A stretch of DNA of 56,231 nucleotides, from assembly GCA_902632595.1 (NCBI GenBank), contig CACPDC010000012.1, forward strand, positions 1 to 56,231, given 5' to 3'. Under the pieces are notes generated by a model. The model was not told where the DNA came from and made no database searches. It worked only from the letters and a program-made list of their open reading frames with translations. This document shows, in pieces, positions 43,563-51,477 of this stretch. The position numbers were made by a program, and so were the translations under genes. The first letter of the stretch is position 1. Each line of letters begins with the position of its first letter. Source of the DNA: an uncultured SAR116 cluster alpha proteobacterium. GTDB taxonomy: Bacteria; Pseudomonadota; Alphaproteobacteria; Puniceispirillales; Puniceispirillaceae.

Positions 43563-45254
43563 TTAGACAAGGAAGTCAAAATCAACCCCTTTATCCGCTT
43601 GTAATACATGTTCCATATATAATTTTTTATATCCTCGGTTTGAGATAAACTTGCTAAGATCAAGGGATTTACGACGATTTAAAAGTTCATCGTCATTTAC
43701 GTGAAGATGTAGACTCCTAGAACCTACATCAAGGCTAATCATATCACCGCTTTTTACTAGTGCAAGTGGACCGCCATCTGCTGCCTCTGGACATACGTGT
43801 AGAATTATTGTGCCAGATGCAGTACCACTCATGCGACCATCAGAGATTCGAACCATGTCTTTTACCCCTTGTTTAGCAAGTTTTTTAGGGATAGGGATTA
43901 AACCTGCTTCAGGCATTCCAGGCGCTCCTTTTGGGCCGATATACCTCAAGACAAGAATGTCTTCCTTATTCACATCTAAATCTTCTTTGTCTATTCTGTT
44001 TGCTAAGTCCTCAAGGCCGTCAAATACGACTGCTCTTCCCGTGTGTGTGAGCAGTGAATCACTTGCTGCTGATTGTTTGATAATAGCTGTATTTGGTGCG
44101 AGATTTCCTTTAAGAACAGCCATTCCACCCTCATGGTATATGGGATCATTAGCAGTTTTTACGATATTTTGTTTCCATGAAAAGTTGGTTTCTTCAATCG
44201 TTTGCCCTAACGTCTTTCCAGTAATGGTATAAGCATCCAAATGTAACTTATCTTTTAACTCTAAAAGAATACGCGGGAGTCCCCCAGCTTTATATAAGTC
44301 TTCCATATATCCCTCACCAGAGGGTTTTAAGTCTACAATTACCGGAATATTTTTAGATAAAGCATCAAATGAATCCATATCCAGCTGAATGCCTATCCGT
44401 CCCGCAATTGCCGTCAAATGAATTAATCCGTTTGTAGAACCACCGATAGCAAGCAGAACTATTAAGGCGTTTTCGAACGATTGCTTGGAAAGAATATTGC
44501 TTGGTCTTCGTTTCACATTTGCAATCTCGACAGCTATTTCACCTGTTTTTTCAGCAATCCTTCGTCTTTCAGAAGAGACAGCTGGCGCACAGGACGAATC
44601 TGGTGGCATCAACCCGAGTGTTTCAACAATCATCGCCATAGTACTGGCTGTTCCCATTACCCCGCAGGTGCCAACAGTAGGTACCAGCTGATTATTTGCT
44701 TCAGCTATTTCTGCGGCATCGATCTCATCCGCTCGGAATTTAGCCCATAATCTCCGACAGTCTGTACAGGCTCCAACACGTTCTCCTCTATGAGAGCCCG
44801 TAAGCATAGGACCAGTCACCAATTGCACTATGGGCTTATCCACACTTAAAGCACCCATTAATTGCGCGGGTACTGTTTTATCACAGCCACCAATTAGAAC
44901 GCATGAATCCATTGGTTGCGCCCTAATCATCTCCTCTGTATCCATTGCCATAAGATTGCGAAGATACATTGAAGTTGGGTAGGTAAAGGCTTCATGAACG
45001 GAAATAGTTGGAAATTCTAGGGGTATCGCGCCTTTTGCTAAAACACCAGCTCTTACGCTTTGAATAAGTTCAGGCACGTTTCCATGGCATGAGTTATAAT
45101 TGCTGAACGTATTTATTATTCCAACAATAGGCTTATCAAGCATCGCATCAGAATAGCCAAGACCCTTAATAAATGATTTACGCAGAAATGTGGAAAAACC
45201 AAGATCTCCGTAGTTTGTTAGATTTTGTTTAATCCCAGTTTTTTTATCATCCAT
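43563..45254 (-). CDS. IlvD/Edd-family dehydratase (sugar-acid or dihydroxy-acid dehydratase)
   Basis: A 563-residue Fe-S dehydratase. Three candidate cluster cysteines are visible: Cys56 (NYNSCHGN), Cys124 (GGCDKTVPAQ) and Cys197 (VGTCGVMGTAST); the C-terminal block is ISDGRMSGTASGTIILHVCPE. The length and the SCHGN/DGRMSG forms match the subgroup acting on pentonates or hexonates as well as on dihydroxy acids. A catabolic neighbourhood with SDR and amidohydrolase favours a sugar acid, but branched-chain biosynthesis cannot be excluded without a genome search. Confidence 0.85.
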   Translation of the reverse strand: MDDKKTGIKQNLTNYGDLGFSTFLRKSFIKGLGYSDAMLDKPIVGIINTFSNYNSCHGNVPELIQSVRAGVLAKGAIPLEFPTISVHEAFTYPTSMYLRNLMAMDTEEMIRAQPMDSCVLIGGCDKTVPAQLMGALSVDKPIVQLVTGPMLTGSHRGERVGACTDCRRLWAKFRADEIDAAEIAEANNQLVPTVGTCGVMGTASTMAMIVETLGLMPPDSSCAPAVSSERRRIAEKTGEIAVEIANVKRRPSNILSKQSFENALIVLLAIGGSTNGLIHLTAIAGRIGIQLDMDSFDALSKNIPVIVDLKPSGEGYMEDLYKAGGLPRILLELKDKLHLDAYTITGKTLGQTIEETNFSWKQNIVKTANDPIYHEGGMAVLKGNLAPNTAIIKQSAASDSLLTHTGRAVVFDGLEDLANRIDKEDLDVNKEDILVLRYIGPKGAPGMPEAGLIPIPKKLAKQGVKDMVRISDGRMSGTASGTIILHVCPEAADGGPLALVKSGDMISLDVGSRSLHLHVNDDELLNRRKSLDLSKFISNRGYKKLYMEHVLQADKGVDFDFLV

Positions 45255-45342
45255 CTTTTCTTCCAGTCTACCTTTTGTCTTCTAACCATTTAAAGCTGTG
45301 TGAGAGGACATATTTCTAGCCAGGTGAGCTACATTAATATGA

Positions 45343-46104
45343 TTAGCCCCTTCCAACAAACGGCATATTTGTTGCCATTATGGTCATGTTCAGAATGTTT
45401 GTATCAAGAGGAAGACTTGCCATATAAGCAACCGCACGTCCACATTCATCAGATTCAATCACAGGTTCAATCATTATCTCACCATTAGCCTGAGGCACTC
45501 CTTTGGTAAAACGGTTACCAATTGCTGTATCTGCATTTCCAATATCTAATTGCGAACAAGCAATTGAATAGGCTCTTCCATCAAGAGCGATTGTTTTTGT
45601 AATGCCTGTAATGGCATGTTTTGTGGCTGTATAGGCAATGGTGTTGGGTCTTGGCGTATGAGCACTGATAGAGCCATTATTAATAATCCTACCCCCTTGA
45701 GGGGATTGAGATTTCATGATTTTAAAAGCTGCTTGTGCACATAGAAAACTGCCAGTTAGATTGACGTCTACGCAGTGACGCCATGCATCTTCGGCTAGTT
45801 CATCTAACTCAACACGAGGAGCGCCCATGCCTGCGTTATTAAATAAGACATCTAATCTGTTATAGCTGTTTTCTATTTGCGAGAATAGCGATTTGACAGA
45901 GGCGCCATTTGTAACATCTGTTGCAATTGCTTTGATCACTGGCTTGTCGGATGCACCAAGAGATACCGTCTCTTCAAGTTGCTCAACGCGACGCCCGCAA
46001 ACGATAACATGAAAACCATCATTCTGCAGTGCCAACGCTGCAGACCGTCCAATTCCAGTGCCACCCCCAGTAATAAGAGCAACTTTTCTAACTTCTTCTC
46101 CCAT
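45343..46104 (-). CDS. Short-chain dehydrogenase/reductase (SDR)
   Basis: A 253-residue classical SDR: ALITGGGTGIGRSAALAL coenzyme motif near residues 9-26, NNAGMGAPR, catalytic Ser in NNGSISAHTP and active site YTATKHAI. An Arg after beta-2 (VCGRRVEQ) suggests NADP(H) preference, in contrast to the SDR at 3678-4448. It is upstream of the IlvD/Edd gene on the same strand with an 88-nt gap. The start is preceded by a GGATACA inverted repeat. Confidence 0.87.
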   Translation of the reverse strand: MGEEVRKVALITGGGTGIGRSAALALQNDGFHVIVCGRRVEQLEETVSLGASDKPVIKAIATDVTNGASVKSLFSQIENSYNRLDVLFNNAGMGAPRVELDELAEDAWRHCVDVNLTGSFLCAQAAFKIMKSQSPQGGRIINNGSISAHTPRPNTIAYTATKHAITGITKTIALDGRAYSIACSQLDIGNADTAIGNRFTKGVPQANGEIMIEPVIESDECGRAVAYMASLPLDTNILNMTIMATNMPFVGRG

Positions 46105-46125
46105 CCATATTCTCCAATTTAATGG

Positions 46126-46160
46126 GGATACACCATATTACATAAAAATAAAATGTATCC
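46126..46160. repeat. Inverted repeat GGATACA-N21-TGTATCC
   Basis: GGATACA (46126-46132) and its exact complement TGTATCC (46154-46160) flank a 21-nt AT-rich loop, 22 nt upstream of the SDR start. The position suits a two-site operator or an mRNA leader hairpin. There is no supporting copy elsewhere in the window. Confidence 0.3.
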
Positions 46161-46176
46161 AAAATTAAGGAATAAA

Positions 46177-47070
46177 CTAACTATGATAGGCGCCAAAATC
46201 GTAGAACGCCTCTGAGTTAGTTACCATAATGCGTGTTCGCATTGCATCATCTGTTATCCATTCACCAAACCAATTCACCAAATCACCATCATTGGGATTG
46301 ACTTCATATTTGTTTGGATGAGGCCAATCTGTTCCCCACATTACATTATTTGGATTTGCTTCAACCAGAGCACGAGCCATTGGAAGTACATCATCATAGG
46401 GCGGAAGGTCAGTTTCACTCACACGGTTGGCACCCGAAATTTTAATCCAGGTATTTCCGTCTTTTACAAGTCGTAATAATGTCTTGAAACCGTCTGCATT
46501 AATGCCAGCTGTTGCAGGCTGGTAGGCAAAATGCCCAATAGAAACAGGCACAGAAGCATTTGATAATACGGGCTCCAACTCAACAATATCTTTGCCAGGG
46601 AATAAATATTCTAGATGCCAACCAAAGCCTTTAATTTTGTCTTCAAGCTTTGATATATCTGATAGTTCCAGTGGCATTCCGCCTTTATTATCTAAATTCA
46701 GTCTAACGCCACGAATTCCTTGGTTATGCAATTCTTGTAGCGTGCCTTCTGATGCATCCATTTTAATAGCACAAACACCACGTGCTTTATTGGCAACTTT
46801 CTTATTTAATACATTCATTCCTTTAAGGATTGCTGAATTATCAACACCATAAACAGATGGCTGCGTGAAGACTACCCTGTCTACCCCAAGTGTCGAGTGC
46901 AAATGGATAAGATCTTCCAACGTCGAATCAGGCGGATTATATCCACGTCCTTCAAACAAAGGAAATTGGCTCTCAAAAATATGCACATGAGTATCAATAC
47001 TGCCTTTCGGCAAAGTGATATCTGGTTTTCTAGGGTTTCTATCTGGTGCTATACAATCTCGGATAGTCAT
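46177..47070 (-). CDS. Amidohydrolase, 2-pyrone-4,6-dicarboxylate hydrolase (LigI)-like
   Basis: A 297-residue TIM-barrel hydrolase of amidohydrolase family 2. The N-terminal metal motif is GSIDTHVHIFE (HxH), the middle strands include VDRVVFTQPSVYG and VPVSIGHFAY, and the terminal Asp is in VMWGTDWPHPNKYE. The pattern resembles LigI, which opens the pyrone ring of PDC, and other lactonases. The upstream region carries the palindrome-promoter described at 47089-47118, so it is transcribed from its own start. Substrate uncertain. Confidence 0.83.
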   Translation of the reverse strand: MTIRDCIAPDRNPRKPDITLPKGSIDTHVHIFESQFPLFEGRGYNPPDSTLEDLIHLHSTLGVDRVVFTQPSVYGVDNSAILKGMNVLNKKVANKARGVCAIKMDASEGTLQELHNQGIRGVRLNLDNKGGMPLELSDISKLEDKIKGFGWHLEYLFPGKDIVELEPVLSNASVPVSIGHFAYQPATAGINADGFKTLLRLVKDGNTWIKISGANRVSETDLPPYDDVLPMARALVEANPNNVMWGTDWPHPNKYEVNPNDGDLVNWFGEWITDDAMRTRIMVTNSEAFYDFGAYHS

Positions 47071-47088
47071 TTTTTGTCTCCAAATTTC

Positions 47089-47118
47089 GCTATACTTTGA
47101 AAATTTATTTATCGATAA
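47089..47118 (-). promoter_or_regulatory. Palindrome-promoter TTATCGATAA upstream of LigI-like gene
   Basis: On the minus strand TTATCG (within TTATCGATAA, 47118-47109) is followed after exactly 18 nt by TATAGC (47094-47089), 18 nt before the ATG at 47070. The geometry is the same as at 36211-36240 and 48946-48975. Confidence 0.6.
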
Positions 47119-47209
47119 TTTATTTTATTACGATTTAACGATTGTAGAAAATTTGTCCACAGAAAATTCTACCTAAAACTCAGATTAAATCAAAATAACA
47201 GACTATTAG

Positions 47210-47980
47210 CTAACTGTTTTTTAGGAATATTCCAGCTTTTTCTATCAAATTACCCTCAGGCGGATTTACTATCTCAAGGTTGTCTGAAATCTGGGAATCC
47301 CAATTAAGAGATTCATTTAACGCATCGGCATCACTATCTGAATAAATCTTTTGCAGAATAGGTCTGCCAGTATCAAAGCTAAAGTAAGCATCAGGCATTG
47401 CAACACCAGCCACACCCTCTCTGTTGCCATAAGGATTGTTTGGAGAGGTGATAAATTCAACATTATTTACAAATCGCCTCGGGTCAGATGGCATAACAGC
47501 AATTACTTTATTGGCTAGAACGGTAATATCATGCGCCCCTCCTGAGCCTGGTAGTGACAATGTTTTTCCAGATTTTGTTGTCAGCCTGCTACTATTAAGG
47601 TGGCCATGTATGTCAATTTGTGCAGCTGATAATAAGCCGACGTCAATCTCACCTCGCTGAAGCATGCTAAAAACATCAAGCATGGAGCCATGCATTTTTG
47701 CTGTTTTCGCAATATTGGCGCTCGCAGTTGACAGAGGCTGTGTTTCGCATGAGACCTCCATCAAGCCAGATTCGAAAACCAGATGGCAGCTAGGTGATAA
47801 AATAGATTGAGAAAAATGCGCAACAAGACATGGCAAACCGATACCGACAAATAACGTCTGATGGTCTCTAATTTCACGTGCCGCCATAAAAGCGGCGCGC
47901 GCTTGAGAAATAATCTCTTCTGTAATTAACGTCTTTTCCAGACCATTGTTCTTATAGTTAGATTCTGTGTTTGGATTCAT
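47210..47980 (-). CDS. CoA-transferase subunit B (family I, GctB/IpdB-like)
   Basis: A 256-residue beta subunit of a two-subunit family I CoA-transferase. It has FVGIGLPCLVAHFSQ, the candidate catalytic glutamate in LVFESGLMEV (about residue 70), and the glycine-rich loop LSLPGSGGAHDI. Its start overlaps subunit A by 4 nt. Members include glutaconate CoA-transferase and the steroid ring-opening hydrolase IpdAB, which lacks transferase activity; which applies here is unresolved. Together with the amidohydrolases, ring-cleavage product activation is plausible. Confidence 0.82.
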   Translation of the reverse strand: MNPNTESNYKNNGLEKTLITEEIISQARAAFMAAREIRDHQTLFVGIGLPCLVAHFSQSILSPSCHLVFESGLMEVSCETQPLSTASANIAKTAKMHGSMLDVFSMLQRGEIDVGLLSAAQIDIHGHLNSSRLTTKSGKTLSLPGSGGAHDITVLANKVIAVMPSDPRRFVNNVEFITSPNNPYGNREGVAGVAMPDAYFSFDTGRPILQKIYSDSDADALNESLNWDSQISDNLEIVNPPEGNLIEKAGIFLKNS

Positions 47981-48852
47981 GAATTGCTCCAGGCTAATTT
48001 TGCTAATAGCTTGTCGGGCAGGCTTTTAAGATAGCTATCAAAGTCGTCATGGTCAAAAACGCTTGATCGAAGCCATTCATCTGATTTCAAGTTATCTTTA
48101 GTATTGACTGTATGTTCTGCGTAATAACTCTCATCTCTTTGATAATAATCATGCAAATAAGAGGGGTATGCGCCGAAGGGCTGTTTTATGACAGCGGCAA
48201 CTTTATGCGCTGGTAGCTTTGTCAGATGAGGAGAGAGAAGTATTTCCTCCTTCTCACAGATTTCTTCAACAGAACAGATTATTTTCTGCGAAGCCTCACA
48301 GCCCTCAATTGTATCACCAACAGAACCCCATAGCTGAACATTTCCATCCATGTCACTACGTTGTGCATGAATGATGGCTACATCTGGATTTAAGGCACTA
48401 TGTGCTTGATATTGCACTTCTGTGAAAGGACATTTCATTGTTTTAATACCATCAACACTATTAGCTAAATCGCCGTTAGCTAATATAGGTGAGGGGATAA
48501 ATGGAACACCAAGCTTGCCAGCATGCAAGCGCAGAATCATCGAAAAATTTGTGCTTTCATTTAATACAAGTTTACCTGAATCAACGGCTCTGTTGATTAT
48601 GTTGCTCATGCCGATGCCCGGATTTCCGTACCAACCGCAACTCAATCTACTGGCACACCCGCCCGCAACCAGCAAATCAAAAAGAATATCAGCTCCTGTC
48701 TTTACAAAATGAAGACTATGTTTTTTTTGCCGAACGATCTCATGTGCAATCGCGAAAGGTATGGCATGACCAAAGCCGCCAATGAATACTGTGTTTGAAT
48801 TATGAATATATTTTTTTACTGCTTGTTGCGCACTCATAACTTTATCAATCAT
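47977..48852 (-). CDS. CoA-transferase subunit A (family I, GctA/IpdA-like)
   Basis: The alpha subunit, about 291 residues from ATG 48852 (an upstream in-frame start at 48888 adds 12 hydrophobic residues; ATG 48837 is also possible). It opens with AVKKYIHNSNTVFIGGFGHAIPFAIAHEIVRQ, the CoA-binding glycine motif of family I, and contains VAIIHAQRSDMDGNVQLWG. Subunit B follows with a 4-nt overlap. The transcription unit begins at the palindrome-promoter 48946-48975. Confidence 0.83.
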   Translation of the reverse strand: MIDKVMSAQQAVKKYIHNSNTVFIGGFGHAIPFAIAHEIVRQKKHSLHFVKTGADILFDLLVAGGCASRLSCGWYGNPGIGMSNIINRAVDSGKLVLNESTNFSMILRLHAGKLGVPFIPSPILANGDLANSVDGIKTMKCPFTEVQYQAHSALNPDVAIIHAQRSDMDGNVQLWGSVGDTIEGCEASQKIICSVEEICEKEEILLSPHLTKLPAHKVAAVIKQPFGAYPSYLHDYYQRDESYYAEHTVNTKDNLKSDEWLRSSVFDHDDFDSYLKSLPDKLLAKLAWSNS

Positions 48853-48945
48853 TGCCAGAGCACCCCAGAATAAAAAACGTAAAAGCAAGTGTACATTTAA
48901 AAAAATTTCATTTATCTAGTTTTGTTTAAAATATCTGTTGTTTTA

Positions 48946-48975
48946 TGTATATCTTTTATAGCATATTATCGATAT
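48946..48975 (-). promoter_or_regulatory. Palindrome-promoter upstream of CoA-transferase genes
   Basis: On the minus strand ATATCGATAA (48975-48966, one mismatch from the perfect palindrome) supplies ATATCG, then an 18-nt spacer and TATACA (48951-48946), about 93 nt before subunit A. It lies in a 251-nt divergent gap shared with the plus-strand amidohydrolase at 49104, so it may affect both. Confidence 0.55.
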
Positions 48976-49103
48976 TTTTTTGAATTGGGTAGACCTCAAA
49001 AGAGGTTGCGCAAAAAAGAAGTAAATTTTTTACACGCCATAACTTTGTTCGGATACTTTAAAGCAGGGTTTGGTATTTTTGATGGTTTTTTTGGAGGATA
49101 AAA

Positions 49104-50168
49104 ATGGAATTAAGACCTTATGGCGCAACAGCTGCCAGAGAACATGGTAAGTCAGGGGCAGAAACTCGACCGTCGCGTCTTACAATTGACGCGCATTGTC
49201 ATCTTCATGTTCAAGAGGCTCATGATATTGTAGATGGGATTTTAAATCCAATGGCTATTCCGGCTGTTAGATATACCAATCCTCGCACAACCGCTCAAAA
49301 TGTGAAACAAAACCAAGAGGATAGAATTGTTCATCTAACCGACTTGGATCAGCGCCTTCGTGATATGGATCGTCAAGGAATTGACATGCAGGTGCTAATT
49401 CCTGTTCCTTTTCAGGCATATTATTCAGTCCGAAATTCTGTTGGCCATAAAGCTATCCAGACCATCAACAATAAATTATCATCTATTGCACAATCTCGCC
49501 CGGATAGATTTCTAGCTCTAGGACATTTACCTCTTCAGGACGGTGACGCTGCAGCACGTGAAATGGAACGAGGTGTGAAAGAATTAGGCTTGAAAGGATT
49601 TCAAGTCCTTGGATCTGTAAATGGCACCGAGCTCTCAGATAGAAGTCTTGATCCAATGTGGGAAATGGCAGAAAAGCTGGACACATTAATGGTATTGCAT
49701 CCAAACGGATATCCGCAAGGTGACCGTTTCCTAAACCACTATTTCAATAACATCATCGGAAACCCACTTGATACAACAGTTGCTATTCATCATTTAATTT
49801 TTGACGGAACGCTTGAGCGCTATCCGAACCTTAAGATACTTGCTGTTCATGGTGGGGGATATTTGCCAGCTTATGCAGGGCGTATAGACCATGCATGGGG
49901 TGCACGCCCAGATTGCCGAGAAATAATAAAGGGCAAGCCGTCTGATTATTTGCGTAAGATCTATTTCGATACTGTTGTGTTTACCTATGAGCAGTTAGAC
50001 TATCTTGTGAAGATCTACGGGTCTGATAAAATTGTTATGGGTACTGATTATCCATACGATATGGCGGAGGATGATCCGATAGGTCATGTTACTGGCACTA
50101 CTTCTTTGACTGAAGAGGATATTGCAAAAATAGTTGGTGGCAATGCTGAAAAGCTATTAGGATTATAA
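49104..50168 (+). CDS. Amidohydrolase, ACMSD-like
   Basis: A 354-residue metal-dependent hydrolase/decarboxylase of amidohydrolase family 2, resembling 2-amino-3-carboxymuconate-6-semialdehyde decarboxylase and related aromatic acid decarboxylases. Metal motifs are TIDAHCHLHV (HxH), a His in LMVLHPNGYP, a second in KILAVHGGGYLPAY, and the Asp of VMGTDYPYDM. It has a GGAGG ribosome-binding site. A strong terminator follows, so it is monocistronic. It could be an aromatic beta-decarboxylase, but this is inferred only from family likeness. Confidence 0.87.
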   Translation: MELRPYGATAAREHGKSGAETRPSRLTIDAHCHLHVQEAHDIVDGILNPMAIPAVRYTNPRTTAQNVKQNQEDRIVHLTDLDQRLRDMDRQGIDMQVLIPVPFQAYYSVRNSVGHKAIQTINNKLSSIAQSRPDRFLALGHLPLQDGDAAAREMERGVKELGLKGFQVLGSVNGTELSDRSLDPMWEMAEKLDTLMVLHPNGYPQGDRFLNHYFNNIIGNPLDTTVAIHHLIFDGTLERYPNLKILAVHGGGYLPAYAGRIDHAWGARPDCREIIKGKPSDYLRKIYFDTVVFTYEQLDYLVKIYGSDKIVMGTDYPYDMAEDDPIGHVTGTTSLTEEDIAKIVGGNAEKLLGL

Positions 50169-50192
50169 TATTTTCAATTTTATTGATAAAAT

Positions 50193-50229
50193 AAAAAGGC
50201 AGCACTCGATAAATAAAGCTGCCTTTTTT
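50193..50229. terminator. Bidirectional Rho-independent terminator
   Basis: AAAAAGGCAGC (50193-50203) pairs with GCTGCCTTTTT (50218-50228), with a 14-nt loop. An A-run on one side and a T-run on the other allow use from both strands, separating the ACMSD-like gene from the convergent alpha/beta-hydrolase operon. Confidence 0.88.
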
Positions 50230-50243
50230 ATGATTTTTCATTT

Positions 50244-51467
50244 TTAAAAATATGCGTCATCAGCGCTGATGGGCGGTTCCCACTCACAGTCACCAAATGG
50301 CCCATCACCATTATTTGCAACATAGGCTATACGCCCGTTAGCTATTCCATCTGCCGGATTATCTGAGAATAATACACGTTGCAACCAGTCCATAATATAA
50401 TGATGACAGTCAAGCTTACCTAAATTCGGAATTCCCCATAATGGATGAAACTGATCTTCGATAACCCACATTTCTTTTCTACATTTCAGGTCTCCAAAAA
50501 CCTCAACCGCATCCTCCAAGGGGCATAGTGGGTCAAATTCACCTGTAACAAGTAATGTCGGGCAGGAAATTTTTTCAGAATATCCCTTTACCGTCATTTC
50601 TGATGACATCCTATCAAACTCATCTTCGTCATCTAATCCAGCCATATACATAAACATTTGCTTGAAGCGGGGTGAAGACACAGAAAAAATGGTGTTATTA
50701 GGATTAAAACACGCAACACCGCTAGCGATGGCGGCAGCCCTGTGGTCATAACTTGCAAGACGAAGTGACCAATAGCTGCCCATGCTCACACCATATATGC
50801 CGATTCGATCGCTATATATTTCCTCTCTCGTTTGGAGATATGAGATAACAGCAGCACCTGCACGTTCGTAATTATCTCCAACAGCACGAATTTTCTGCAT
50901 GTTTGAGTTGCCCTGTCCAGGACCATCCATTGAAATAACGTGCATGCCTCTGTTAATGCCAAGGTTATTTATAACCTTTGGAAAATACTCTTTGGTCTGG
51001 TCCATTCCTGGGACATAAATGACGCAGGGTGCTTTGCGTTTATCTGGGAGCAGGTGAAGAAGACAGGATATTGTTTTGCCATTATCGAACGGTACCTCAA
51101 CTCGCTCTATAGGGTAGGGCGATATGGCACTTCTCTTGTCTACCATCTCTGCTAGTTTTTGAGTGAGATATATTTTTACTGGATTATCGTCGAAATATAT
51201 AGGGTGCTGTGCCATTCTGTAGGATTCAACAGCATGTTCGTAATGTTCTAATGCGGTCATCAGAAACCCTTGTTTTTCAGCCTGTTTTGCCAATGCTTCA
51301 TCATGCTCTGCTTTTTGGCGCCACATTTTCGGAAGCATCCGATAATTATGTGCGCGCTTTGGTGTTTCCCAATCATCTCTCTCAAAATTCTGAACTCTAC
51401 CACGCATATTAAGAGCAAGGTCGAGCATCCATTGTTGTTCGTCTCTTTTGGTTCTCAATGACTTCAT
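50244..51467 (-). CDS. Alpha/beta hydrolase (DHPON-hydrolase/FrsA-like)
   Basis: A protein of about 407 residues. After a helical N-terminal domain (residues 1-120) comes an alpha/beta-hydrolase fold: oxyanion strand CVIYVPGMDQ, nucleophile elbow GVSMGSYW (Ser), acid GEFDPLCP (Asp) and histidine in DQFHPLWG. The two-domain plan resembles 2,6-dihydroxypseudooxynicotine hydrolase, a C-C bond hydrolase, and the FrsA/DUF1100 group. ATG 51467 has an AGGGAG ribosome-binding site 6 nt upstream; an earlier ATG at 51488 lies inside the OsmC gene. Third gene of the ThDP-OsmC-hydrolase run. Confidence 0.84.
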   Translation of the reverse strand: MKSLRTKRDEQQWMLDLALNMRGRVQNFERDDWETPKRAHNYRMLPKMWRQKAEHDEALAKQAEKQGFLMTALEHYEHAVESYRMAQHPIYFDDNPVKIYLTQKLAEMVDKRSAISPYPIERVEVPFDNGKTISCLLHLLPDKRKAPCVIYVPGMDQTKEYFPKVINNLGINRGMHVISMDGPGQGNSNMQKIRAVGDNYERAGAAVISYLQTREEIYSDRIGIYGVSMGSYWSLRLASYDHRAAAIASGVACFNPNNTIFSVSSPRFKQMFMYMAGLDDEDEFDRMSSEMTVKGYSEKISCPTLLVTGEFDPLCPLEDAVEVFGDLKCRKEMWVIEDQFHPLWGIPNLGKLDCHHYIMDWLQRVLFSDNPADGIANGRIAYVANNGDGPFGDCEWEPPISADDAYF

Positions 51468-51477
51468 ACTGAACTCC

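Noticed and set aside
43810-44232. 140-codon open frame on the plus strand
   Set aside because: It lies entirely antisense to the IlvD/Edd dehydratase, whose motifs are intact; composition looks like a mirrored coding sequence.
47110-47190. Imperfect hairpin GTAGAA...TTCTAC after the CoA-transferase B gene as terminator
   Set aside because: The stem is short and bulged and lacks a clear T-run in the minus direction, so it was not called as a feature.
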